DNA from: Lantana camara
Lineage: Eukaryota; Streptophyta; Magnoliopsida; Lamiales; Verbenaceae
Assembly: GCA_037501455.1 (NCBI GenBank)
Contig: CM074860.1
Location: 49,672,501 to 49,736,500, forward strand
Length of the DNA stretch: 64,000 nucleotides
Direction of reading: 5' to 3'
A program made the translations under genes and the position numbers. This document shows positions 1-11,510 of the stretch, one piece after another. The notes under the pieces are model-generated. The model saw nothing but the letters and a program-made list of their open reading frames with translations, made no database searches and was not told where the DNA came from. How positions within the stretch are numbered: the stretch's first letter is position 1; each line of letters starts with the position of its first letter.

Positions 1-2409
1 TTAGAAACTAATCTTTTATGTGACTAAATGAACTTGAATGATATTTTAGAAGAACGAACATGTTGTGATTTCTCCATATGAATTTGAGACGTTCTCAATG
101 TTATGTTTGTTGTAAATTGTGTTTCAAGTATAAAATTTAGATACATGAAGGATGCTTGAACAACTTAAGAATTGATGCATGAGAGGAGTTAGAATTGTAA
201 TATCTTGATTTACTCTTACTACTCGAAAATGGTATATTATGAATTACGATAAATTGATAATTGTCATTGTTTGTAAGTAATTAATTCCTAGTTGAATAAT
301 TGTATAAACACTTTAAACGAACAATTATGCTTAGTAATCAACTAAGGGGATGTATGTGTAATAATTCTAAACTTTTATAAATAACTTAGGGGATGTAAGT
401 GTAATATTTATGAAACTATGAATGTGAGTTGAGCTTGTGTACCAAACATGTTGTGAAGTTGTAAAGTATGATCTTAAGTGAATTAAACGCACTCTTTATT
501 TGTATCAAGCATGCCATCTACCTACCACAACTTTGTATGTTTATATGATCAAGTTGCTCTTACTTATGCACTTTATAACTCGACATGGACTTGATGCTTA
601 ATTCTAATATTATAATTGAACCCTGTGACATTGGATGATTTAATATGCATTTTGTGAATACATTGACTTCCTAAATGGATCTTGCATCTTTGGATATGGA
701 ATTGCGTGTTGGTTGCTTGTAAATATGACCTTGTTGAGCATTGATATGCCTTGAATGACCACGACACCATATCAAAGCACAACATGAACACTTATGCATA
801 ACCACGATCATGTTGAGCAACGCCGTGCGTCTTATTTGGTTCATCTAGAGTCTAAGTCTGGGCTTCTGTATGTCTTGTCACAGAGTTTGGTGGTGCCGGT
901 GGACCCGAGGTTTAGAGTGTTTGGCCCTTCACACTCTCAGACTCTACTTTCACGAGGTGAGGTTTAGGATTTTGTATAGTTATGCGACCTATGACCTTTA
1001 ATGCTAAATTCTACCCTTGCATGCGAGTATACCTTACTATAAGTACGTATGTGGTGGATATGATATGTTTATGATATTGAGCGTGTGTTCTGCGTGGATG
1101 GGTGCTTACGGGCTTAAATTCCATCGCGTGGGTTCTGCGTGGATGGGTGCTTACGGGCTTAAATTCCATCGCGTGTGATTTGCGTGGATGGGTGTCTAAG
1201 GGCTTAAATTCCATCGCGTGGGAATATATAAAAATAAGTTTTGAGGCATATGTAAGCTATTTTGGAAAATTCAGTTCTGTTATGATTCTGTAGCGAGTTA
1301 GCCATGTTATATGGTATCTGTTCTGTCCTGTTAGATTGTGGATCCGAGGAGCTACGGGTAATGGGGCCTCCGAGACGGTTAGGGCCGTCGGAGTTTCAAC
1401 CATGTGCGTAGTTTCCATTTGAGATATCATTGCGCGGCCTTAGGGTGATGAGGGAGGCGTGATATCTTGAGCCTTCGGCTAAGGCCGGGGATGACTCTTG
1501 TGGGTCGCTACCCTCTTGAGATCGAGTCTATTTCAGACGGTTTATTCTCGATGGTTTGGGGACGGTACATCTTCTACGTCATTGGTGTAGAGGATGGATT
1601 GATTTTGATTTATGTTCTGAGGAGTAAAGGTGGGAAGCTCGTACTCGCCGAGCATGTGTTCTTTTCTGTTATGGAATTATGAATCGGGATAGAGTCCTTC
1701 TGGAAATGGTTTCTAAACTTATATCTATATTTATTTAGGTTATTTCGAAATGTTTTGGTATGCAACACCTATCCCTGGTTCATGAGTCCATCCTTTTATT
1801 TTGTGCTATGCTCTATATATATATATATTGTGGTTGTGCGTTAGCCCCCTCACTCGGTCAAGTTGACTGACCCCTCATTTAAACTTTTAGTTGCAGGTCT
1901 GTTGGCGTTTGCTAGGCGGGAGTGAGTCCTTTGAGTTGCACTTCGTTGGTCTAACCTTTCTAGTTGCATTTGTCTTCCATATACTTTACTTATGTCATGA
2001 CTTGTAGACTTGAGATTATACTTTACCTTTCTGTAGCCTTGTGTGGCATTCGTATTCGGCCCTGTGTGGCACTTGGTGATTATTGCGTTATGTTGATCGG
2101 ATATTCGGGACTAGGTATTTATGCTAGTTGAACCCGTCACCTGTTATGCTTGTTGATATTCGGGACTAGGTATCTATGCTAGTTGAACCCGTCACTTGTT
2201 TTGAATGTTGATTTAAATGCTTCCGCTATCTTGTTTTGAATGTTCGAATTGCTTCCGCACTCTGAGTTTGTCGAGTTAGATCCGCCTAGCATAGCGTGTG
2301 TGTTTATCTCCCGTTCGCTCTGATTCGGATTCGGGCATGGACTCCCATTTCATGACCGGGTCTGGGTCTCAGTGCGGGGGATGTGGTATCCTCCGTTTAG
2401 GGTGTTACA
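1..2409 (+). repeat. 5' LTR of element A (right part; begins before the window)
   Basis: This is the downstream part of a long LTR in + orientation. It ends with TTACA at 2409, and an 8-nt spacer and an initiator-Met primer site follow at once, which identifies it as a 5' LTR. From 1086 to 2409 it is nearly identical to 26238-27516, the 3' LTR of the same element. Blocks shared with the other LTR families here include CGTGCGTCTTAT near 826, the stem CGGTC/GACTG at 1855-1869, TTGCAGGT with GCTAGGCGGGA near 1891-1921, and the GTGCGGGGGATGTGG block near the end. The segment 1-1085 has no counterpart in the 3' LTR. No protein-coding gene is seen; the small open frames are low-complexity chance frames. 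Confidence 0.85.
1086..1220 (+). repeat. 45-bp minisatellite, three units, inside the A LTR
   Basis: Three head-to-tail 45-bp units lie at 1086-1130, 1131-1175 and 1176-1220. Each runs from a TTCTGCGTGGATGGG-like start to CCATCGCGTG. Units 1 and 2 are nearly identical; unit 3 differs at several positions. The 3' LTR of the same element has only two units (26238-26327). Confidence 0.93.
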
Positions 2410-3281
2410 TCCTTAAGTGGTATCAGAGCTCTAGGTTGCAAAACCGAGCTCTTGAGTCGTGTTAACTCTGTTTAGGTCGTACGGCATAGGAATAACTGCG
2501 CATTGCATTTGTTTGACTTGATATTTTGACCCTTCTGCATGAATTGTTTCGTGATTATATGATTGTGTGCACATTATGACTTTGATTATGCAACATCTTA
2601 TTTTATGTTCTTTATAAATTGCCACTAATTGTTACATTTACGTGATATACGTGTTACATTTCATTTGCATCTTTAACCCGCATGCATCGAATTTAGTGTT
2701 TGAATTTCAGGGTGCTCTATGAGTCGACACTAAGATTTCCCTCCGTCAACACTACCTATTGGTACTACAACGAAAACATACCATAATTCGAAGATGAAAG
2801 AATTTTTTACCAAGATCAATGTTTATGAAAAGGTTCAGAGTTGAAGGAATGAGATTTGCTATATTGGCTTACTATCTTAAAGTCAATTGAAAGATGAAGT
2901 TTGACGAATTTTAACCTTGATGATTCGTTTATTTGGAAGTAGTCACCTTGCTGAGGAAATGAGTCAATGGAGGAGAATCTGATCAAGTAGAACCGTTTTG
3001 AAGGAGTTTGATGAGCTTTCGCCTTGATGATTCATTTATTTGGGAGTAGTCACCTTGTTGATGGAAACGAGTTAATGTAGAAGAATCCGATCAAATAAGA
3101 TCCGATCAAGTTCAAGGGATGTGGATAGGTAACCATGTTACTTAAGCAACGAGCTACAAACCATCGGTGAGTGTTGAAGGTTCTAGTGTCGTTTAGAGTT
3201 AACGAACGACAAGGCAAGATTGGTTGTTAGCTCTTTGGGTGTTTCTTCAAGATGAGATGGAAGACATTGTTGATGTGGGAA
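2410..3281 (+). mobile_element. Internal region of element A, left part (non-coding)
   Basis: Leader and internal sequence of A between its primer site and the B array. The leader block with GGTCGTACGGCATAGGAA resembles the leaders of B and C. From about 2700 the strand is purine-rich, but it carries no open frame resembling gag or pol. The region resumes at 23266 after the B array; the two parts total about 2.4 kb, far too short for gag-pol. A is therefore non-autonomous or heavily deleted. Confidence 0.75.
2418..2429 (+). promoter_or_regulatory. Primer binding site of element A (initiator Met tRNA)
   Basis: TGGTATCAGAGC, the standard plant initiator-Met tRNA complement, lies 8 nt after the LTR end at 2409. 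The last bases of the site pair in a potential stem: AGAGCTC at 2425-2431 with GAGCTCT at 2446-2452, around a loop holding TTGCAAAA. Confidence 0.9.
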
Positions 3282-6200
3282 TGTAGCGCCCGGAACGGTG
3301 GGCCACCACATCCCCCGCACCTAAACCCGAACCCACATATGAAATGAATTTCCATACATGAGCCCAAGTCTGAGCGAACAGGAACCTACACTCACGCGCT
3401 AGGCTAAGCGGGGCTACAACTCAAACAGAGCGCGCAAACAAACAATAAGAATGCGGAAGCAGCAACATAAGGATCGAAAAGGAGCTCTATACGAACATAT
3501 ACATCATATACAACGGCCTGACGGCCCAAAAATAGGTCAAGTATATACATCAAAAGTTCATAATCTCCGTAAGACATAATAAGAATTCAGATACAATTCA
3601 TAAAAGTAATCAAAATGCAGCAGGTAAATATGCCGACTCGACCTAAACTCGAAAGTACGACACGACCGACGCACTTCCCCGCCTAGCTCGAGAACCCTGC
3701 AACTAAAGTGTTAAACGGAAGGGGTCAGTCAAAACTCGACTGAGTGAGGGGGGCTAACGCACACCCACACCATAAATATGTAGAGAGCATAGCATAAAAT
3801 CAAAAGGGGTCGATCATGAACCGAGTTGGGGTTTTCATACCAAATCATTTTTAAAACATACATATAATACCAAGGAAATCCTAACTCGTTTCACAACTAC
3901 CAAAGCATAAAAGAAACATAAACGTCCGGCGAGTACGGACCTCCTCAACTCCTCATACAAATCATAAATACATAAGAATTCATAAATTCATAACTCCTCA
4001 ACGCCTTGGTGATCGGGAATCAAACCCTCTCAACCCATATGGATTCTATATACATACGGGGTAGCTAACCCACGATATGCCTTCCCCGGTTATTCACCGA
4101 GGGCTCAAGGTAATAGCGCCTTCTCAACCTCCAAGAGTCGCACGCCACCACCTCAAATGGGATGTGCACAGGCTTAACCCGACGGCCCTTGCCGTACCGG
4201 GGGTCCTTACCCACAATCCCTGGGCCCGGATTCATAAGAAACATGCCAATAACCCATCTTTCAGGGCACAACTCGCTGAATCATAAAGGAAACGTACAAA
4301 GGATTCAAAATCATAAGCTCATATATGCCCATACTTATACCGTTTTCATAAATTCGAAAAAGGGGATTCATAAAATCATAAACGTATCATAAGCATTCGT
4401 ATTTAACCATATAATACATATATAGTCACATGCGGGATAGGAAATCAATAACATAAAGGCCATAGGTCACTTATCTAAAAGAAAAGATCCTAACCCTCAC
4501 CTTGAAGTGGAAGCGGAGTGAAAATCGGACAAAAGAAGCAACCGGACCTAAACCTCGGGCTCTTTAACTTCCTGAAGAGGCTCTGAAACAAAAGAACGCA
4601 AGACCCGAGACTTAGACTCAAGTATGTACCACTTAGACGCTCGGAAATGCATATGTATGAAATGAATGCATATGAAATGCAAGAATGCATCATTTAGATC
4701 ATTTAAATTCAAAACACATACAAACCATATCAAATAAATTCATAAACGTAATTCCTAAAATATAACAAATAATTTAAATCATAAAATCACATTTCATACA
4801 TAAGAATTCATAGAGCCATATTTAATTTAAAACCTCAAATTAAATCATTTAAATTCATTTAATAAATCAAATAACATAATATATATATCATAATATATAT
4901 ATATATATCTATCTAAATATATATACACGTATTGCAGCCCCAAAAACAAACAATTAAAATCCTTCTCATGCATGTAAAGTCCATGCAAAGTTCCATTAAG
5001 TTAGGCCATGCATTGCACACGTTAACCACCCTGCACTTCCATCAATTATCATGCAAAATAGGAAACCATTGGAAACAATCCATGCATCATCCCTACATTA
5101 ACCATGCAAAACTGAAGAAATTCATGAAATGATCAGGTAATGAGCCAAGAAATCCCACGTAAACTCCATGAAAAATCACAAACAAACAACCATGCAAAAT
5201 CCAAAACTTATCATGCAAACTAGGAAAAAGAAGTAAAATATCCCAGCAGCAAATTCATCTCCCCGCCCAGGGGAGACAGTTCAGTCACGGAAGAAGGCGG
5301 AAATCACCCCTGTTCAGCCCTGCTTTCCTACCAATCAATTACCAACTCAATAAGGCATGTAAAGGCAGCAAAATCAGCAGCAAAACAGCACGACAACTTC
5401 CTTAAATCAGCTGGAAACGAACAGCAGCAGCAAAGGTAAAGAAAATGGCACCAACTCATGCTTATAACTCAACAAAAACTCAAGTATATTAAAGGTATCT
5501 CACCCAAATCACAACTACCACCCAAGTCAGCTATAATCAACAATAAATGAAGCACAAATGATCAATAATCCAGCTCCAATTCAAGCAAAACACCAAGGAA
5601 TGAGATGGAATTCAAAAATGGCAATAAAACCTAACTATTCATGTCTTGAATCAAAACTATATCAAACATGGATGAAAATCAGAATTTCTTAGATTAAAAT
5701 GACCACTTAATCATGTACATATCAAATACAAGCTTACCCTTTGAAGATGATGAAGGAAAATGAAGATTAGAGCTCAATCTCTTCAAGGTGTGAATAGTGA
5801 CGGGAATTCACTGCTGCTGCTCCAAAGTTCAGATTTTCCTCTCCTTTCTTGTGTATGGATCGAGATTAAGGCAGCAAAAAGTCATAAAGGACTGAGTTAG
5901 TGGAGTGTGGGTCCAGGTTTGAGGGCAATTGGCCAAGAATTGAGGGACTTATGTGCAAAATGGTGAAAGGTGGTCATATGAGCACGAGACGAAGTTACGG
6001 GCTGATTTCGGTGTATCAAATGAGGTCGAAAAATTACAAGGCCTGATCCATTGCACTCGAATCGTCGAAACGAGTTCAGCGGAGGTGACGGAATTCGAAT
6101 TCAAATTCCCGAGCTCAAGTTACACTACCCGGAACCCAAGGTGCGCTAAGTACATGTTAGCCTCCTTTAGGTTACTCCAACAAAACGAGTCCCGAAAACC

Positions 6201-6822
6201 CAACAATAAACCCGAAAACACATAACGAGCACATATTCAAGTTCACGACTCATAAAACTCCAACATATTAAAACGGCACGAAATTTCGATCTCAAATCGA
6301 ACACGAACGCATCACATTTCAACAAAAGAGCATGTCATTCCAATAATGAAATTCAAAACTCAAGAATTAATAAATAAATTAAAATAAAATAAATAAATAA
6401 AATAAAACAAAATTTTTTAACGAATTAAAATAAGTCAAATTTTTATTAAAAAGGTTATTTTCCAATTAAGTCCAATACTATTAAAAAGTGTCAAATAAGT
6501 CCAATTCAACTTTTCGATTAAGTCCAATATTAATTAAAATTGCACAATTAAGTCCTTAATTCATATAAATCACATAATTCACGAAATTAGCTTGTTCGGG
6601 AATTAAATTCACATATCATAAATTCATAAAATTCATATCATGAATCACTTGAGGCAAATTTCGACATATAATTCAAATATTTCATATAAATTCAAATAAT
6701 TCATATAAAAATTTCAATTAATAAAATATAAATCAATTAAATGCAACAATTAAAAATGAAATTAAAATAAATTAAATTGCGCACATACGTCATACCTGTA
6801 CGGTCGCGGAGTCGGGGTGTCA
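3282..6822 (-). repeat. B array LTR 1 (3' LTR of the left unit)
   Basis: 3541 bp. It reads TGTAGCGCCC at the left and GTGTCA at the right, so in element orientation it starts TGACACCCCG and ends GCTACA (TG...CA). It contains a palindrome TCTCCCC-GCCCA-GGGGAGA at 5258-5276, a stem CAGTC/GACTG at 3726-3742, a donor-like GTAAGC (minus strand, starting at 5737) and an acceptor-like TTGCAG (3707-3712). An AT-rich stretch with TA repeats lies near 4880-4925. No coding sequence is seen in it. Confidence 0.95.
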
Positions 6823-6840
6823 CAATCCTTCCCCCTTAAA
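6823..6840 (-). promoter_or_regulatory. Polypurine tract, left B unit
   Basis: On the minus strand TTTAAGGGGGAAGGATTG abuts the LTR start TGACACC. This is the expected plus-strand primer position. It lies 12 nt beyond the polyprotein stop codon. The same sequence occurs at 15050-15067 in the right unit. Confidence 0.85.
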
Positions 6841-6852
6841 AAGGACTTGCCC

Positions 6853-9800
6853 TCAAGTCCGGCTCGAGTCCTCAAACAACTCCGGATATAACCTTCTCAT
6901 TTTCTCCTCGGTTTCCCAAGTCGATTCCTCGGATTTCTGATCCCTCCAAAGTACCCTGACCAAAGGAATCTTCCGGTTTCTCAAATCTTGCATCTTCCCG
7001 TCCTGAATTGCAACCGGATGCTTTTCTATTGTCAAATCCGGCTCGAACTGAACCTCTTCAACTGGAAGAATTGTTGAGTCATCGGGATAATACTTACGGA
7101 GTTGAGAGACATGAAAAACATTATGTATCCCGGTCATACTTGGCGATAAATCCAATCTATATGCCGTTTCTCCGATTCTTTCCAAAATCTCAAACGGCCC
7201 AAGATAACGAGGACTAAGCTTCCCACCCTTACCTATACGAGTGAAGCCTTTTCTAGGAGACGCCTTCAAAAAGACTCTATCTCCGACTTCGAACTCTAAG
7301 GGCCTTCTTCTCTTATCGGCGTAACTCTTTTGACGGGCCTGAGCTGCTCTCATCCTTTGTCGAATCTTTTGAACTTTCTCAATAGTATCGGCAATCTTTT
7401 CCTTAGACTCGGCTCTCTCGAGTTTATTCTCTTCAGTCCACCTCCAATCCTCAATATCCCAAAATAGAGGAGATCTACACTTTTTTCCATAAAGTGCCTC
7501 ATACGGAGCCATCTTAATCGAACCCTGAAAGCTGTTGTTATAAGCAAACTCAACCAAAGGTAGGTGCTCATCCCACTTATCTTGGAAGTCCAAAGCACAC
7601 GCTCTGAGCATATCCTCTAAGTACTGAATTAGCCTTTCAGATTGGCCGTCTGTCTGAGGATGCGAAGCTGTGCTAAACTTGAGCTTAGTGCCCAAACACT
7701 TCTGAAGATTCTGCCAAAAGATCGAAGTAAACCGTGGATCCCGATCCGAAACAATACTAGCCGGAACTCCATGTAACCTTACAATCTCCCGAACGTACAA
7801 TTCGGCTAGCTTAGGAACTTTCTCAGACATCCGAACCTTGAGGAAATGGGCAGACTTAGTTAATCTGTCCACAATTACCCATATTCCATCAAACCCTCCT
7901 CTAACTCTAGGCAAGCCGGACACGAAGTCCATCGTCACTTGCTCCCACTTCCACTCGGGAATAGGAAGTGGTTGGAGAGTTCCTCCCGGCTTCTGGTGCT
8001 CTGCCTTCACCTTTTGACACGTTAGACACCGCTTCACGAAGTTCGCGACGTCCCTTTTCATGCCATTCCACCAGAATTTCTCTTTCAGGTCCCGATACAT
8101 CTTAGTACCTCCTGGACGAATCGAGTACCTCGAGCGATGTGCCTCCTCAAGTATAATCCTCTTGAGCTCTTCTGGAACACATATTCTTGCTTCAAACCTT
8201 AACAATCCGGAATCATCAATCCCAAACTTAGAATTTGTATCATCCTTAGAACGAGTTACCAACTTTTGAATTTCCACATCTAAATTCTGAGCTTCCAACA
8301 ACTGTTGTTTCAAATCTGGTATTACTGTAAGATTGGCCAACCAAGTTCCCGAAACCAAGATCTCTGAACCCGAACTTGAAGAACCTGCTTCCAAATTAGC
8401 TACACTCACCTTTCTACTCAAGACATCGGCTACCACGTTTGCTTTACCTGGATGGTACTGAATGGTGCAATCGTAATCCTCTAATAATTCCATCCAACGT
8501 CTCTGTCTTACATTCAAATCTTTCTGAGAAAAGAGATACTTGAGGCTTTGGTGATCCGTAAATACCTCGAAGGTGGTACCATAAAGGTAGTGTCGCCACT
8601 TCATCAAAGCGAACACAACGGCAGCTAATTCGAGATCGTGGGTAGGGTAATTCTTCTCATGCTCCTTCAACTTTCTTGAAGCATAAGCTACCACTCTACC
8701 GTGCTGCATCAAAACACAACCAAGACCCTCTTTCGAAGCATCTGTATACACTGCATAACCCTCGGTACCCTCGGGTAGGGTAAGAACTGGTGCTGAAGTT
8801 AACTTCACTTTCAAAGTCTGAAAACTCGCATCACACTTATCATCCCATTCAAATTTCATTTCCTTCTTAGTCAGACGAGTCAACGGGGCGGCGATTTTAG
8901 AGAAATCCTTAACAAATCTACGGTAGTAACCGGCCAACCCAAGAAAACTTCGGATCTCTGAGACATTTTTCGGTCTCTCCCAACGAAGCACGGACTCAAC
9001 CTTAGATGGATCAACTTCAATCCCATCACCTGAAATTATATGCCCCAAAAACATAACTCGGTCGATCCAGAATTCGCACTTGCTGAACTTTGCATACAAC
9101 TTATGTTCCCTCAAAGTTTCCAAGACGATCCGTAGATGTTGGGCATGCTCTTCAGCCGACCTTGAATACACCAGAATGTCGTCTATAAAGATCACCACGA
9201 ACTTGTCAAGAAAAGGCCTGAACACTCGGTGCATCATGTCCATAAAAACGGCTGGAGCGTTGGTTAATCCAAATGGCATGACAACAAATTCAAAGTGCCC
9301 ATATCTTGTGTTAAAACCAGTCTTCGGAATATCTTCTTCCCTAATTCGCAGCTGATAATAGCCTTGCCTCAAATCTAACTTGGAGTAGACTTTCGAGCCT
9401 TGCAGAATATCAAATAACTCCTCGATGTGAGGCAAAGGGTATTTGTTCTTCACAGTCATCCGATTCAACTTACGGTAGTCTATACACATTCGTAGCGTTC
9501 CATCCTTCTTCTTTACAAATAGAACGGGAGCCCCCCACGGAGAAATGCTCGGACGGATGTAACCGCAAGCTAGAAGCTCATCAAGCTGTGTCTTTAACTC
9601 CTTTAACTCTGCAGGAGCCATTCTATAGGGAGTCTTCGAAAAAGGCTCTGCTCCGGGATAAAGGTCGATTACGAACTCGATGTCCCTATCGGGTGGCAAA
9701 GAACCCAATGTCTCAGGGAATACATCGGCATACTCCCGCACGACCTCCGTCTCCTCAAGTTTGGCCTGATCCTTCGGTCTATTCAAAAGATAGGCCACGA

Positions 9801-11316
9801 AACCTATCGCACCGTCCCGGACCAGTTTACTCGCCTCAACGAAAGAAATAAATGGGCTTGACTTCACCTTCTCGCCCTTAAACACCACTGAACCAAAAGA
9901 AACTTTCTTCTCCCGACAATCCATCTGAGCCCCATGTTCAGATAACCAATCCATTCCTAGGATTACGCCATACCTCTTCATCGGCATCTTAATCAAATCG
10001 GCGAGAAAAACTCTATCTTCAAAACTCACTGGACAACCCCGATAAATCCTGCAAGTAACAAGACTACCGCCAAGAGGCGAACTAACCACATAATCATGCG
10101 TACAGAGGGTAACAGGCAAGCACAACGAAGAAGCAAGATCCCGAGAAATAAAGGAATGAGATGCCCCGGGATCGAACAATGCATGAAATGTAGTGCCATG
10201 AATGCTTACGGTACCTTCAATCAAGGCATTAGGATCAAGATCTGCAGCTTCCTCTTCCTCAGCCCCGAGTGCATAAGCTCTAGCCTGAATTGCGGGCCTC
10301 TGATTGTTCCCCGCTGCCTGTCCTGGCCTTTTGTTCGAGCATTGATTAAGCATGTGATCCGGCGAGCCACAACCGTAGCACCTCTTGTGAAGTTTGAAGC
10401 AATTTTCAACGAGATGATTACCCTTGCAATATTTGCATTGGACTTGAGGTGGTGCTGGTAATGCTAGAGGTTGAGCCTTTTGTCCTGTTGGCTTAAATTG
10501 CTTGTTTTGAGGCTTTGCCGGTGTAAAAGCTTGGTAAGCCGGCCTCTTTCCATATTTGTTCTGACCTCCCGAGCTAGAACCCTGTACGGCCTGAGAAGTC
10601 CTCCTCCTCCTAGCAACCACTCGATCCTCCACTTTCAAAGCCTTCTCGGTGACTAACGCCCAAGTGTCGGTATCAACCGCTTCGAGTGCATCCTTCATAT
10701 CTTCTCTTAAACCTCGAAGAAACTTCAAAGCCTTGTGGCGGTCATCGTTGGCAATGTTGGGAGCATATCTTGACAAACGGTCGAACTCATCAATGTATTC
10801 GGTGACCGTCTTCTCATCTTGTTTCAAGTCCATGAACTCTTGGAGTCTTCGGTCCCTAGCGGCGATTGGAATGTACTTGTTACGAAACTCCCGAGTGAAT
10901 GTTTCCCAATTAATCTCATCACCGGCGGCATCCAAACGGGCTCGGATGCTAGTCCACCAACTATAAGCCTGACCTTGCACCATCGTGAGGGTGCACCTTA
11001 CCTTCTCAACCGATTCACACGGTATCAATTCCCAAATTCTCTCTATTTGAATTAGCCACTCCTCGGCTTGGATATCATTCCCACCTTCAAACTTGGGGGG
11101 GTTCTGATTCCTAAACTCCCGTAGAATGTGAGTGACTTGCCCTCCTTCGTGATTGACAACCGGAGGTGTATTTTGGCGATACCGAGTATCCAAATATGCA
11201 CATAATCTTGCCATGAATCCCTCAGGTTCCATGTTGTTCTCGGCTTGTGGGGAACGATCCCGGTGATGTCTATGGCCCGGAGACCTGTCACGGTGATGAT
11301 CTCTTCTCGGAGGCAT
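6853..11316 (-). CDS. gag-pol: Ty3/gypsy chromovirus gag-pol polyprotein, left copy
   Basis: Single uninterrupted frame. An upstream in-frame ATG at 11340 would give 1495 residues. I prefer the ATG at 11316 because the MPPRR start is usual for plant gypsy Gag. Residues below count from the upstream ATG. Gag spans about 40-250, with two CCHC knuckles at 302-314 (spacing CX2CX3HX4C) and 321-334. The protease motif is D390-P-G-A-S. Reverse transcriptase carries FIDD at 718-721. RNase H has D867, E904 and D929. Integrase has an HHCC zinc domain (H1068, position 1075, C1105, C1108) and a D1138, D1199, E1235 core. A chromodomain-like end lies at about 1440-1491, typical of the Tekay/Del clade. Position 1075 is Arg here, where the family and the sister copy have His, so zinc binding by this integrase is probably impaired. 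It differs from the right copy at six residues by eye. Confidence 0.97.
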   Translation of the reverse strand: MPPRRDHHRDRSPGHRHHRDRSPQAENNMEPEGFMARLCAYLDTRYRQNTPPVVNHEGGQVTHILREFRNQNPPKFEGGNDIQAEEWLIQIERIWELIPCESVEKVRCTLTMVQGQAYSWWTSIRARLDAAGDEINWETFTREFRNKYIPIAARDRRLQEFMDLKQDEKTVTEYIDEFDRLSRYAPNIANDDRHKALKFLRGLREDMKDALEAVDTDTWALVTEKALKVEDRVVARRRRTSQAVQGSSSGGQNKYGKRPAYQAFTPAKPQNKQFKPTGQKAQPLALPAPPQVQCKYCKGNHLVENCFKLHKRCYGCGSPDHMLNQCSNKRPGQAAGNNQRPAIQARAYALGAEEEEAADLDPNALIEGTVSIHGTTFHALFDPGASHSFISRDLASSLCLPVTLCTHDYVVSSPLGGSLVTCRIYRGCPVSFEDRVFLADLIKMPMKRYGVILGMDWLSEHGAQMDCREKKVSFGSVVFKGEKVKSSPFISFVEASKLVRDGAIGFVAYLLNRPKDQAKLEETEVVREYADVFPETLGSLPPDRDIEFVIDLYPGAEPFSKTPYRMAPAELKELKTQLDELLACGYIRPSISPWGAPVLFVKKKDGTLRMCIDYRKLNRMTVKNKYPLPHIEELFDILQGSKVYSKLDLRQGYYQLRIREEDIPKTGFNTRYGHFEFVVMPFGLTNAPAVFMDMMHRVFRPFLDKFVVIFIDDILVYSRSAEEHAQHLRIVLETLREHKLYAKFSKCEFWIDRVMFLGHIISGDGIEVDPSKVESVLRWERPKNVSEIRSFLGLAGYYRRFVKDFSKIAAPLTRLTKKEMKFEWDDKCDASFQTLKVKLTSAPVLTLPEGTEGYAVYTDASKEGLGCVLMQHGRVVAYASRKLKEHEKNYPTHDLELAAVVFALMKWRHYLYGTTFEVFTDHQSLKYLFSQKDLNVRQRRWMELLEDYDCTIQYHPGKANVVADVLSRKVSVANLEAGSSSSGSEILVSGTWLANLTVIPDLKQQLLEAQNLDVEIQKLVTRSKDDTNSKFGIDDSGLLRFEARICVPEELKRIILEEAHRSRYSIRPGGTKMYRDLKEKFWWNGMKRDVANFVKRCLTCQKVKAEHQKPGGTLQPLPIPEWKWEQVTMDFVSGLPRVRGGFDGIWVIVDRLTKSAHFLKVRMSEKVPKLAELYVREIVRLHGVPASIVSDRDPRFTSIFWQNLQKCLGTKLKFSTASHPQTDGQSERLIQYLEDMLRACALDFQDKWDEHLPLVEFAYNNSFQGSIKMAPYEALYGKKCRSPLFWDIEDWRWTEENKLERAESKEKIADTIEKVQKIRQRMRAAQARQKSYADKRRRPLEFEVGDRVFLKASPRKGFTRIGKGGKLSPRYLGPFEILERIGETAYRLDLSPSMTGIHNVFHVSQLRKYYPDDSTILPVEEVQFEPDLTIEKHPVAIQDGKMQDLRNRKIPLVRVLWRDQKSEESTWETEEKMRRLYPELFEDSSRT

Positions 11317-11490
11317 CCTACAAAATCCAAAGAATTCCAATATACATGCGTGCGGTTAGTACATGACCATGTGCACAATTCATAAAAATTCAAGTAAATG
11401 AGGCACATAAATGCACATAACCACATTGTCCTAATCCGAACGACCTAGACAAACCAACACGACCCTAGAGCTTCGGTTTTGCAACAGAGA

Positions 11491-11502
11491 GCTCTGATAC
11501 CA
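11491..11502 (-). promoter_or_regulatory. Primer binding site, left B unit (initiator Met tRNA)
   Basis: The minus strand reads TGGTATCAGAGC, 8 nt from the LTR edge at 11511. The spacing matches elements A and C. Its end can pair with an AGAGCT copy at 11467-11472, forming a stem with TTGCAAAA in the loop. Confidence 0.92.
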
Positions 11503-11510
11503 CTTTAAGA

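Noticed and set aside
4077..4392. Small open frames repeated in all three B LTRs (also 12306 and 20533)
   Set aside because: They repeat because the LTRs repeat; there is no recognisable protein.
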